From positions 248,001 through 312,000 of the forward strand of contig NZ_JMPR01000035.1 of the NCBI RefSeq assembly GCF_000735525.1: a DNA stretch of 64,000 bases, in the 5' to 3' direction. Positions 56,791-64,000 of the stretch are shown here, one piece after another. Positions within the stretch are counted from its first letter, which is position 1; each line of letters starts with the position of its first letter. This DNA comes from Tatumella ptyseos ATCC 33301. GTDB lineage: Bacteria; Pseudomonadota; Gammaproteobacteria; Enterobacterales; Enterobacteriaceae. The position numbers were made by a program, and so were the translations under genes. The notes under the pieces were generated by a model that had not been told where the DNA came from, made no database searches, and saw only the letters and a program-made list of their open reading frames with translations.

Positions 56791-57834
56791 TTAAGCTGTC
56801 ATAAAATGTTCGACGATACGTAACCAGTTGTGACGGCAGACTTTGTCGATCACCGCCCCGCTCAGCCCTGCCTGGTGCAGACTCTCTTCAATGGCCGGTA
56901 ACCCGGTCACATCTTTAAGTGCAGCAGGCACACTGGCGCCGTCAAAATCAGACCCCAACGCCACATGATCTTCACCGGCATGGTTGATCATATAACGAAT
57001 ATGCCGGGTAATGAGTTCTGTCGGCGTATCGTCGTTTCGCTGACCGTCCGGTCGCAGAAAAGCGTTACCAAAATTGATGCCTGCCACGCCGCCACTCTCT
57101 GCCAGGATACGTAATTGCTCATCGGTCAGGTTACGCGGCTGGGGGCAGAGTGCATGGGCATTCGAATGGGTCGCCACCAGTGGCTGATGGCTGTAGCGCG
57201 CGGTATCAAAAAACGCCTGCTGATTCATATGCGAGACATCAATGATCAGGTTCAGTGCGCCAAGCTGGCGGATAAAATCGATCCCTTTGTCCGTCAGTCC
57301 GGGTCCGCTGTCCGGTGAGCCCGGGAAACTGCCGGTGATGCCCTCGCCGAACCGGTTAGGGTTATTCCAGAACGGACCGACACTGCGGACACCTCCCTGA
57401 TAAAACTCGTTCAGTAACACACCTTCAGTATCCAGCGCATCCGCCCCTTCAATATGAGCAATCATCGCCAGCACACCGTTTTCCAGGCAGTAACGGACCT
57501 CTGCGGCCGTCCGGCAGATTTTGGCCTTACCGTCTGAAAACTGTTCCAGACGACCAAGGATTGCCAGCTGTTCGCGCATGACGCTGACGTGGTCACGCAA
57601 TGCTCCGAGGCGCTGCGGGAAATGCCGGGCGACATAGCTTTCCGGCGGGACGAAGATAGCAAAAAATGCGGCCCCTAACCGGCCCTGACGGATACGGCTA
57701 AAATCCAGATGACCGTCGCAGCCCGCCCGGAAGAAGTAATGTTCCGGATTTTCCGGGTGTTGCAGCCATAACTGCATCAGTAAATCATTATGGCCATCAA
57801 AATAAGTCGTTATTGTCATACTTTCTGATCCCAT
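56791..57834 (-). CDS. M19-family dipeptidase next to the pqq operon
   Basis: A 347-residue membrane/renal-type dipeptidase (amidohydrolase fold). Zinc ligands: DGHND near the start, Glu in MIAHIEGADAL, His in IIDVSHMN and ATHSNAHAL, and Asp in ALGSDFDG. It would split dipeptides, including D-residue ones, in the cytoplasm or periplasm; no signal peptide is seen. The start may be 57834 or 57819. It lies 151 bases upstream of pqqA on the same strand. An M19 enzyme could act on the Glu-Tyr product of PqqF, but this is only suggested by place. Confidence 0.88.
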   Translation of the reverse strand: MGSESMTITTYFDGHNDLLMQLWLQHPENPEHYFFRAGCDGHLDFSRIRQGRLGAAFFAIFVPPESYVARHFPQRLGALRDHVSVMREQLAILGRLEQFSDGKAKICRTAAEVRYCLENGVLAMIAHIEGADALDTEGVLLNEFYQGGVRSVGPFWNNPNRFGEGITGSFPGSPDSGPGLTDKGIDFIRQLGALNLIIDVSHMNQQAFFDTARYSHQPLVATHSNAHALCPQPRNLTDEQLRILAESGGVAGINFGNAFLRPDGQRNDDTPTELITRHIRYMINHAGEDHVALGSDFDGASVPAALKDVTGLPAIEESLHQAGLSGAVIDKVCRHNWLRIVEHFMTA

Positions 57835-57875
57835 GGTAACGCAGAGGGCCTGCTATCCCCCTGCTCAGGGAGAAT

Positions 57876-58742
57876 TTACTGACGTTCAGCCAGATAGCGG
57901 CTGATCACGGCCAGATCCTGCGCACCAAGCCCGTCGTCTACCGCCTGTTGCCAGAGACGGGTAATGTTATCCAGTGCCGGTAACTGTGCTGCATTACCAG
58001 CTTCAACGGCTAGCTTCGCATCTTTCAGGGCCCAGATAAGCTGCATTTGTGGCGAGAAGTCGCCACTTTCAATCATTTGCAGTTTGACTTTCGCATAGGG
58101 TGCTGCCAGTGGCCCCCCTTCCAGGGCCTGCCAGAACGCCTCCGGACCGAACCCCAGGCTTTCTGCCAGACGTTCACTTTCTGCCAGGCTCTGCATCAGA
58201 CCTATCAGCCAGCTGTTCACCACCAGCTTCATCCGGGAACCTGCTCCGGCGTCACCCTGCCACAGGGTGGCTTTACTGATGGCAGCAAATACCTGTTCTG
58301 CTGCGCCGGCCCGCGAACGGTCGCCGCTGGCCAGTACCGTGATCTGCGCATTCTCCGCCGGGGCTTTGGTGCCGGAGACCGGCGCATCAAGGAAAAGAAT
58401 ATCCGGACGTTGCTCACTCAGCAGCTGATGTAGCTTTTCCGTGCCTTCCACACCGAGGGTACCCATCTGACAGACGGTTGCTCCCTGCGGTATTTCGCTC
58501 AGCGCCTGTGTCAGCACATCCCGGGTCGTTTTTTCGTCCGGTAACATGGTGATGATCACCGATGCACGGCTGACTGCCGCGGCAGGAGAATCCGCCAGCG
58601 TGAAGCCCGGTTGTGTTAAATCTTCGCCCTTTTCCGGGCTACGGTTCCAGCCATAAACGGCAAACCCCTTTTTCAGCAGGTTACTGGCAAAGGCGTGCCC
58701 CATGGCACCCAGCCCCAGCACTGCGACTTCAGGTTGTTTCAT
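57876..58742 (-). CDS. Beta-hydroxyacid dehydrogenase family NAD(P)-dependent oxidoreductase
   Basis: A 288-residue 6-phosphogluconate/3-hydroxyisobutyrate dehydrogenase-type protein. Rossmann motif VLGLGAMGHAFASNLLKKG at about residues 7-26, substrate loop DAPVSGTKAPAE, and the catalytic Lys in SRMKLVVNSWL. The substrate is unknown. ACGGAGGTCAT precedes the ATG. It lies 41 bases upstream of the dipeptidase, likely co-transcribed. Confidence 0.87.
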   Translation of the reverse strand: MKQPEVAVLGLGAMGHAFASNLLKKGFAVYGWNRSPEKGEDLTQPGFTLADSPAAAVSRASVIITMLPDEKTTRDVLTQALSEIPQGATVCQMGTLGVEGTEKLHQLLSEQRPDILFLDAPVSGTKAPAENAQITVLASGDRSRAGAAEQVFAAISKATLWQGDAGAGSRMKLVVNSWLIGLMQSLAESERLAESLGFGPEAFWQALEGGPLAAPYAKVKLQMIESGDFSPQMQLIWALKDAKLAVEAGNAAQLPALDNITRLWQQAVDDGLGAQDLAVISRYLAERQ

Positions 58743-58825
58743 ATGACCTCCGTTAATCGTTGATGGGGCCGAAGCCCCTGTCTGCAGCCCCTCCGACGGG
58801 AGGACCCACGCTAAATCCATTGACT

Positions 58826-59251
58826 TCAGGCGTGTACTGCCGGGCTCGTCACGGTACTACGCCGCCGGGCCTTAGAGACCTGAACATCAGATAATAATGA
58901 CTCAAACGGGATCCCCGTGTGCTGATGGAGTGCCAGAATCTGTGCCTTAGAGAGCTGCCGGGTTCCATTGAGTATTTCGTAGACTCTGGAGGATGTTGCC
59001 CTGATCATTCGCGCGACATCCTGCACACTCAAACCCTGCTGCTCCATACGAAACTTAATCGCCTCAACTGCTGTGGGAGGGGCAATTTTATAATGAATAT
59101 CTTCATAGGCAGCGATCAGGGTAACCATAACTTCCATAAAGTCCCCCTCCTCTGTACCTGGCTCTGGCTGAGAGTCAAACAGCGGCTCAATGAGCGCCAG
59201 TGCGTTAAGATAATCCGTCTCATTGCGGATAGGCTTAACCTGATATGTCAT
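58826..59251 (-). CDS. higA: HigA-type antitoxin
   Basis: A 141-residue antitoxin with an HTH-XRE domain at about residues 75-130 (LSVQDVARMIRATSSRVYEILNGTRQLS, in part). It should neutralise HigB and repress the operon. Its ATG overlaps the higB stop (ATGA). Toxin-first order is the rule for higBA. Confidence 0.88.
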   Translation of the reverse strand: MTYQVKPIRNETDYLNALALIEPLFDSQPEPGTEEGDFMEVMVTLIAAYEDIHYKIAPPTAVEAIKFRMEQQGLSVQDVARMIRATSSRVYEILNGTRQLSKAQILALHQHTGIPFESLLSDVQVSKARRRSTVTSPAVHA

Positions 59252-59547
59252 AGTGTCACCTTCTTTGCATCAATTTTACTGTATTCAGCATGAGTGCCAA
59301 CAAACTTAATGAATACCGCTTGTTGGGCGTAAGCAACGCTACCTATGATCCGATAAGTGTTGCCCTTGATGTCAAAAACAACACGGTTATGTTCTAAAAA
59401 ATCAACTGAGCGGTATTGGCGCTTTATGTCCTGCGGTGAGTGCCAGTGTGCTTTACTGACCTCCTGGTACCAGGCAGACACCGGCCCTTTTGCGTCAGCA
59501 TGTGTCGTCCAAAAGTCTGCCAATATCCTTTTTGCTACGACATTCAT
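59248..59547 (-). CDS. higB: HigB-type toxin (mRNA interferase)
   Basis: A 99-residue RelE/HigB-superfamily toxin: AKRILADFWTTHADA, RQYRSVDFLEHNRVVFDIKGN and FIKFVGTHAEYSKIDA. Such toxins cut mRNA on the ribosome. Start 59547 (MNVVAKR) gives the usual length; a start 13 codons earlier would run into the operator. Confidence 0.88.
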   Translation of the reverse strand: MNVVAKRILADFWTTHADAKGPVSAWYQEVSKAHWHSPQDIKRQYRSVDFLEHNRVVFDIKGNTYRIIGSVAYAQQAVFIKFVGTHAEYSKIDAKKVTL

Positions 59548-59564
59548 ATCCAGTCCCTGAGTCC

Positions 59565-59606
59565 CAATATGGGATTCACTATACACCTCCCAAAACGGGA
59601 CTCAAG
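59565..59606 (-). promoter_or_regulatory. higBA operator, two palindromes
   Basis: Two similar pseudo-palindromes lie just before higB: TCCCAATATGGGA at about 59572-59584 and TCCCAAAACGGGA at about 59588-59600 (plus strand). The half-sites TCCC/GGGA are the same. Two spaced sites suit cooperative HigA or HigBA binding. Confidence 0.6.
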
Positions 59607-59783
59607 CACTTCTTTCGGAAACCTTTGGAGCCAATAAGAGATGAGCGCGTGCCCGTGACATAATACGGAATACCGGCTGTCGCCGGGTATGATGTCCGGG
59701 CCTGAGGGCTTTCTTTTCTGGCCGGTACACCGGTATCGTGGCTGAGCAAACAGCGTGGTGAACGGATAACCCGTACCGGCCGG

Positions 59784-60167
59784 TCAGCAGAAGATACTGT
59801 GCAGGGACGAAGCGATAAGCAGTAAACCGCCTGCAATATTAATGATTTTTTTTAGCACCAACGTATTCGTTTTCTTTGCGGAAAAAATAAGAACCTGGCT
59901 GACCGCCACCAGCCAGAAACTCATTACCATCACATGGACGGAAGCCAGCATCAGATAATGGCTAATGCCACCCTGCTGACCGGCAAACTGTGAAACAACG
60001 GTCAGATAAAAAATGATCGCTTTCGGGTTCAGGATATTAGCTGTCCACGCGCCCCGCAAACTGACCGGTTCCGTGGCCTCCGGCAGAACACCGTACCGGG
60101 CCTTCATCCCGCTACGGATCAGTGTCGCCCCCAGCCAGAGCAGCCAGAGAGCACCGGCGACTTTCAT
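59784..60167 (-). pseudogene. LysE-family exporter, 5' truncated
   Basis: The last roughly 127 residues of a LysE/RhtB amino-acid exporter, beginning MKVAGALWLLWLGATLIRSG, which in intact proteins is about one third of the way in. Three or four helices remain (AIIFYLTVVSQF, MVMSFWLVAVSQVLI, IAGGLLLIASSL). Upstream of 60167 the sequence changes abruptly to a different gene on the other strand, so the N-terminal part is deleted. Confidence 0.8.
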
Positions 60168-60173
60168 GAGACA

Positions 60174-60540
60174 ATGCCTGTCGCTGAGGTTGCTGACTGG
60201 AGAAGAAATCTGCAGGACGCTGATTTGGTCATTATTGCCAGTCCTGAATATGCTCATGGTGTCACTGGTGTAATTAAAAATGCGCTCGACTGGATTGTTT
60301 CCAGCGGAGAGTTCACAGATAAACCGGTATCGATACCCAACCTCTCTCCCCGGGCCGGAATCGCGCATGCTCAGTTAATCGAAATAATCACGGTTATGGG
60401 CGCGCAATATAGCGCGTCATGCAGCCCTGTTGCCTCGCTTGCTGAGCCTTACGTCATTCCCGGGTTGTCTGCCGCAGAATTGTGCGAACAACCAGAGATT
60501 AACTCCCGTTTGCGCCGGTTGTGGGAAGTTATTCTTCTGA
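60174..60540 (+). pseudogene. NADPH-dependent FMN reductase, truncated at both ends
   Basis: The core of an NADPH-dependent FMN reductase: NLQDADLVIIASPEYAHGVTGVIKNALDW and SSGEFTDKPVSI. The N-terminal phosphate-loop part is missing at the junction near 60170. The C-terminus runs into a transposase remnant at about 60540. Not expected to fold. Confidence 0.8.
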
Positions 60541-60544
60541 CACT

Positions 60545-60790
60545 GACGAGCCGGCATGCCACGACAATACGGTTGCGGAGAGCTTTTTCCAGCTACTGAA
60601 ACGCAAACGGATTAAGAAAAAGATCCACGGAACGAGAAACGAAGCCAGAAGCGATATTTTTGATTAGATCGAAATGTTTTATAACAGTAAGCGTCGGCAG
60701 GGTTCGGGCGAGCAGATGCCACCGGCTGAATATGAAAACCTATATTATCAACGGCTCAGAAGTGTCTGGATTATCCGTGGCGATCCACTG
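60545..60790 (+). mobile_element. IS3-family transposase remnant
   Basis: The C-terminal end of an IS3-family OrfB (DDE integrase): DNTVAESFFQLLKRKRIKK, then GTRNEARSDIF, a TAG in place of the usual Tyr, then IEMFYNSKRRQGSGEQMPP and YYQRLRSVWIIRGDP. No OrfA, no full element and no clear terminal repeats are present. It marks an old insertion now degraded. Confidence 0.85.
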
Positions 60791-61630
60791 GGTAAGATCA
60801 GTCCCAAAGTACCTGTAGATAAACAGGTACTTTGGGACTGCCTGGACTGTTATGGCAATAGTTACGCAAATAAGTAACCAGATATATATTTTAGAGTGAA
60901 TTGAGTCAGGTATTTTTGGGATAAATCTCGCCAGAGATATACCAAACCCGCCGAATATAACCAATAAAATTAAAATACTTATATTAATAAGACCTATGAA
61001 ATGGTAATCCTTCATACCTGTGTCTGACGAATACAGAGAATAAACAAAAGAACCAAATATAGCCATCGGGAGTGTCAGAGGATTGGCGCACGCAACACTA
61101 TCTGACATAGTGTTACCATGTCTCCTTAGCAAGGGTACTGTCATGACACTACCTCCAACACCAAGGATCGTAGCAATAATCCCAATAAAAATTCCACCTA
61201 CAGAGTAGGTTTGAACACTCAACTCTTTCTTCGATACCTGCTTGAAAAATCCTCTTCTGAAGAGACAATCAATGATTGTAATAACCATGTATACAATGAA
61301 TGCATATCGTATGAAATAGTCATTAATAGCACCAGACATCAATGATCCAATAACTGCCCCAAGGGCAATAAAAATTATCAGTGGATAAACAAGATTTTTG
61401 GAGATATTTCCTTTTTTCCAGTTGATGTAGGTAGCGAATGATGAATTGAATATCATCACAGCTGTAGAGGTTGCTACCGCAACATGCATTACGTTTGGGT
61501 TATGAGGATATTGGTTAGACAGCATCTGATATACGAAGGGTACTACTACGAACCCTCCACCGAAGCCAAACATGTACGTTGTAATCCCGGTAAGAAAACC
61601 AGCAAGGGATATAATAATCAACTCATTCAT
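60740..61630 (-). CDS. TSUP (TauE/SafE) family permease with altered C-terminus
   Basis: A 296-codon frame coding for a TSUP-type sulfite/organosulfur exporter. Eight or so helices; FGFGGGFVVVPFVYQML and LGVGGSVMTVPLLRRHGN are the two family motifs. The last about 33 residues lie over the IS3 remnant and a perfect hairpin, so the native end was probably replaced. The gene is much richer in A+T than its surroundings, a sign of recent transfer. Function may be kept. Confidence 0.8.
   Translation of the reverse strand: MNELIIISLAGFLTGITTYMFGFGGGFVVVPFVYQMLSNQYPHNPNVMHVAVATSTAVMIFNSSFATYINWKKGNISKNLVYPLIIFIALGAVIGSLMSGAINDYFIRYAFIVYMVITIIDCLFRRGFFKQVSKKELSVQTYSVGGIFIGIIATILGVGGSVMTVPLLRRHGNTMSDSVACANPLTLPMAIFGSFVYSLYSSDTGMKDYHFIGLINISILILLVIFGGFGISLARFIPKIPDSIHSKIYIWLLICVTIAITVQAVPKYLFIYRYFGTDLTQWIATDNPDTSEPLII
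60799..60840. repeat. Perfect 17-bp inverted repeat
   Basis: CAGTCCCAAAGTACCTG at 60799-60815 pairs perfectly with 60824-60840 across an eight-base loop. It lies inside the 3' end of the TSUP frame, next to the IS3 remnant. No T-run follows. It may be a 3'-end stabiliser or a trace of a mobile-element end. Confidence 0.8.
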
Positions 61631-61654
61631 TTTAAATCACCATTTATTAATTTT

Positions 61655-62080
61655 TTAGTGAATAAGTCCATTTTTTTCGGAAGTGGAATTAGTTAAAAAT
61701 ATTTTCATATAAAAATATAATATTTTCTGATGATTATAAATGACTATGCCTTTACCCTCACCTTTCTTTATTTCATCTTTTGTTGGAAAACTCCAATATT
61801 GGTGAGCATCCTGCGTGATGCCTGGAATATTTTTGCTGAAAAGAAATTTTTGTAAGGAATCTAATAAAAATTTTCCTGACTGCTTTCCTGCGTCAAAAAT
61901 TGAGTGCAGGAAACAACGTCTATAATCAAAACTCCCGAATTTTTTGAACAACACGGGTCCGGCATCCCAAAATTCATCTATCTCGTGGATAGAAACAGCG
62001 TAAGATTTATCTTTTGCGGGCATTGCTCTATAAAATGTCATAACTCCCGTGTATTTAGGTAAGAGATCACTCTCAAGTTA
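61655..62080 (-). pseudogene. Formyltransferase-family gene, 5' truncated
   Basis: The frame contains LLPKYTGVMTFYRAMPAKDK and VSIHEIDEFWDAGPVLFKK, the familiar LLPKYRG and (V/I)HxID-x-DTGP(I/V)L segments of formyl transferases. The usual first half, with the HxSLLP His and the formyl-folate site, is absent: a TAA lies at the upstream edge near 62080. The ATG at 62041 is therefore internal. AT-rich like the TSUP gene beside it, so both probably came together. Confidence 0.75.
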
Positions 62081-62139
62081 GCCGTGCTATTTATCATCAC
62101 GTGGTTTGCTCGTACCTCTCAAACGCTCCAGAAAAAAAT

Positions 62140-62547
62140 TTACGGTTTACCGTTGTAGCCATCCATATAGGTCTCTGTGGCCGCGGAGAGCGCTAACGCC
62201 GCCTTCTGTTCAGGATACTCAGTGCTGTAGGACTGATTATTGAATCTTTCATGCTGCGCAGCAGCCTTGAACATCGGTAGCCCTTCAAAACTCTCAACCC
62301 TTCTCTGAGCCTCTGCACGGCTGAATCCCCTATCACGGTCGACTTTTCCTAAGTCATAAAAGGGCTGTAAAAACTGACGGGCACCTTTAATACTGTCTGC
62401 CGTATTGACAGACATTTCCGGGTCGGTTCCCAGCGCGCGGTACTGCGCTATCAGATCAGTCGCATGGCGACTGATACTATTATCGGAGACACAACCACTC
62501 AGCAGCAGTGTAATAAAGACCAGTGGGGGTAAAGATTTAATCAGCAT
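62140..62547 (-). CDS. Exc2-like lipoprotein
   Basis: A 135-residue predicted lipoprotein. Signal and lipobox end at Cys19 (LLLSGC). The mature part has LIAQYRALGTDPEMSVNTADS and repeated polar helices. I believe it belongs to the Exc2 family of enteric lipoproteins, whose function is unclear. The ATG at 62547 was chosen for the signal peptide; one at 62559 is also in frame. Confidence 0.7.
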   Translation of the reverse strand: MLIKSLPPLVFITLLLSGCVSDNSISRHATDLIAQYRALGTDPEMSVNTADSIKGARQFLQPFYDLGKVDRDRGFSRAEAQRRVESFEGLPMFKAAAQHERFNNQSYSTEYPEQKAALALSAATETYMDGYNGKP

Positions 62548-63062
62548 TTCAGCACCCATAATGAAATTATTAATTTGTTAGCCGTTATTTATAAACGAAT
62601 AATATTTTTACCGTACCGGAATCCGTACGGGCTGATATCTGAACAATTCCTTACTCTGTTTGTTTTATGCGCACTCCAACGGCCGGATAATGCTTTGTGC
62701 ATGGCGGTTGTGTGCGCTATGCCCTGTTTATTCACTAATGCACTCTGGCGTCGGCGGCACGTCAACCCTTCCGACAGACTCTGGTGCCCCGATAATCCAC
62801 AGCAATTCAGCAGGCTGGCTGACTCCCGGTTTTATATCGCGGAAACGCCGCCGCCAGGCGGAGCGGGTTTTTGTCTCTGTATCGCGGCAGATTATGGAAT
62901 AGTATGCTGCATTTAAAAGTAAATTGCCCCGCGACGGTATTTTTTTGCCCCTTAAAACGATTACATTTTAACAAGCTCTGAAAAAAGAGGTAACATCGCC
63001 GACGATTCAGTGAAATTTAATATTTCCTGCTACGCATTAACCTGTTGCGAGCTTTTAATATA
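62548..63062. other. Intergenic region upstream of pqqU
   Basis: About 515 bases. A plus-strand frame (62575-62916) is open but Cys- and Pro-rich with no family likeness, so I do not call it. The AT-rich end (about 62915-63062) should hold the pqqU promoter. Confidence 0.45.
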
Positions 63063-64000
63063 ATGAAAATTAAACTACCACAGCTTAAAGCCAGTCTGAT
63101 CCTGCCGGTCATCTTCCCGGCGGCAGGTCTGGCAGCCACTCCGTCACGGACGGATACCTCATCACCGGTAATGATTGTTTCTGCCACACCGGTAAGTCAC
63201 GGTCTGTCTGAACTGGATACCCCGGCGGCCGTCAGTGTCGTTTACGGTGAAGATATGCGCAGAGCCCAGCCTCAGGTTAACCTTTCTGAAGGTCTGGCCG
63301 GGGTTCCGGGGCTGCAAATCCTCAACCGCCAGAACTATGCCCAGGACTTACAGCTCTCGATTCGGGGCTTTGGTTCCCGTTCCACTTTTGGTGTTCGCGG
63401 CATCCGTATTTATGTGGATGGCATTCCGGCCACCATGCCGGACGGACAAGGCCAGACATCGAATATTGATATCGGGTCGATTGACCATGTGGATGTGCTG
63501 CGCGGTCCTTTCTCCGCGCTTTATGGCAACAGTTCAGGCGGGGTCATCAACGTGGTGACCAAAAAAGGCCAGCAACCGGATACCCTGAAAGCCGGTAGCT
63601 GGTATGGCAGCTATGGTAGCTGGCGCAACAGCCTGCAGGCCAGCGGGTCGACCGGCGACGGCACCCATGCCGGCGATGTGGATTACACGGCGTCCGTTTC
63701 ACGTTTCACCACCCACGGTTACCGGGACCATAGCGGTGCCAGCAAGAATCTGGCCAATGCCCGGCTGGGGGTGCGGATCGATGATGACAGTACCCTGACC
63801 CTGCTGGTTAACAGTACCCATATTCAGGCCGATGATCCGGGCGGACTGACACCGGGGGAATGGCGGGCGAACCCTGAACAGGTCGCGCCTAACGTCACTC
63901 TATACAACGCCAGAAAAACGGTCGATCAGACTCAGGCCGGGCTGCATTACGAGCGTTCTTTTGGCGATAACGATGACCTGAGTGTGATGACTTACGCCGG
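63063..64000 (+). CDS. pqqU: PqqU (YncD), TonB-dependent PQQ receptor, partial
   Basis: The first 312 residues of an outer-membrane receptor, cut by the window end. Signal peptide about residues 1-24 (ends AGLAAT). Plug with LSEGLAGVPGLQILNRQNYAQDL, LSIRGFGSRSTFGVRGIR, and the identical-in-YncD segment YVDGIPATMPDGQGQTSNID. E. coli YncD has been shown to import PQQ and renamed PqqU. Here the same receptor lies 6.4 kb from the pqq biosynthetic operon, so the cell can probably both make and salvage PQQ. Confidence 0.93.
   Translation, partial: MKIKLPQLKASLILPVIFPAAGLAATPSRTDTSSPVMIVSATPVSHGLSELDTPAAVSVVYGEDMRRAQPQVNLSEGLAGVPGLQILNRQNYAQDLQLSIRGFGSRSTFGVRGIRIYVDGIPATMPDGQGQTSNIDIGSIDHVDVLRGPFSALYGNSSGGVINVVTKKGQQPDTLKAGSWYGSYGSWRNSLQASGSTGDGTHAGDVDYTASVSRFTTHGYRDHSGASKNLANARLGVRIDDDSTLTLLVNSTHIQADDPGGLTPGEWRANPEQVAPNVTLYNARKTVDQTQAGLHYERSFGDNDDLSVMTYA

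Noticed and set aside
59784-60368. 194-codon frame as a complete LysE gene
   Set aside because: The first 67 codons are antisense to the FMN reductase and do not resemble LysE; only the part from 60167 on does.
60174-60599. FMN reductase as an intact gene
   Set aside because: It lacks the N-terminal nucleotide-binding part and runs into transposase sequence at its end.
60799-60840. Perfect hairpin as an intrinsic terminator of the TSUP gene
   Set aside because: It lies before the stop codon and no T-run follows on either strand.
62041-62080. ATG at 62041 as the true start of the formyltransferase frame
   Set aside because: Conserved LLPKYTG lies upstream of this ATG in the same frame, so the gene is truncated rather than starting there.
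62575-62916. Plus-strand frame before pqqU
   Set aside because: Rich in Cys, Pro and Arg with no domain features; looks like chance coding in a promoter region.

Overview
The window reads as a chromosome segment of an enteric bacterium (Enterobacterales), most likely of the Erwiniaceae (Pantoea/Erwinia/Tatumella side). The reasons are close homologues of enteric genes (pmrAB, mqo, mdtG, nfsB, dld, yojI, yeaE, pqqU/yncD), moderately high GC, tight operons with good Shine-Dalgarno sites, and a complete pqqABCDEF operon. The genus assignment is inference. No rRNA, tRNA, CRISPR array, intact insertion sequence or replication origin was seen.

Layout. 0.2-2.2 kb: a metallo-hydrolase divergent from a LysR regulator. 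2.3-5.3 kb: a TetR regulator followed by a curA / DJ-1 / DUF1330 operon that looks like electrophile detoxification, with a duplicated operator. 5.4-20.3 kb: one long leftward catabolic cluster. It has an Lrp/AsnC regulator, a class III aminotransferase that has lost its PLP lysine, an M20 amidohydrolase, a GhrA-like dehydrogenase, a double GNAT, a frameshifted FAD oxidoreductase, a full Dpp-type ABC importer, a second FAD oxidoreductase, a HAD dehalogenase-like protein and an aldehyde dehydrogenase. It should import and oxidise a peptide-, amine- or opine-like substrate that I cannot name. 21-31 kb: an iron locus with an MFS transporter, a YojI-like ABC exporter, a TonB siderophore receptor and, divergently, fhuF-fhuC-fhuD-fhuB, with two Fur-like sites. 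31-43.4 kb: OprB-type porin, mdtG, bestrophin-like channel, mqo, aldo-keto reductase, TLC-like carrier, flavin reductase, EntS-like MFS and catalase.

43.4-47 kb: an orphan vsr, then pmrAB, preceded by a perfect PmrA box but no eptA. Convergent to pmrB is an unlisted 34-codon membrane peptide with its own perfect PmrA box, a likely PmrR-type feedback peptide; a class A acid phosphatase follows. 47.4-51 kb: a TRIC-like channel, nfsB and dld.

51-64 kb: the PQQ region. pqqABCDEF runs leftward, preceded on the same strand by an M19 dipeptidase and a beta-hydroxyacid dehydrogenase. About 6.4 kb beyond pqqA the window ends inside pqqU, the TonB-dependent PQQ receptor. Synthesis and uptake of PQQ are therefore neighbours, separated by an eroded patch (58.8-62.1 kb) with a HigBA toxin-antitoxin pair, two genes truncated at one deletion scar, an IS3-family remnant, an AT-rich TSUP permease and a truncated formyltransferase.
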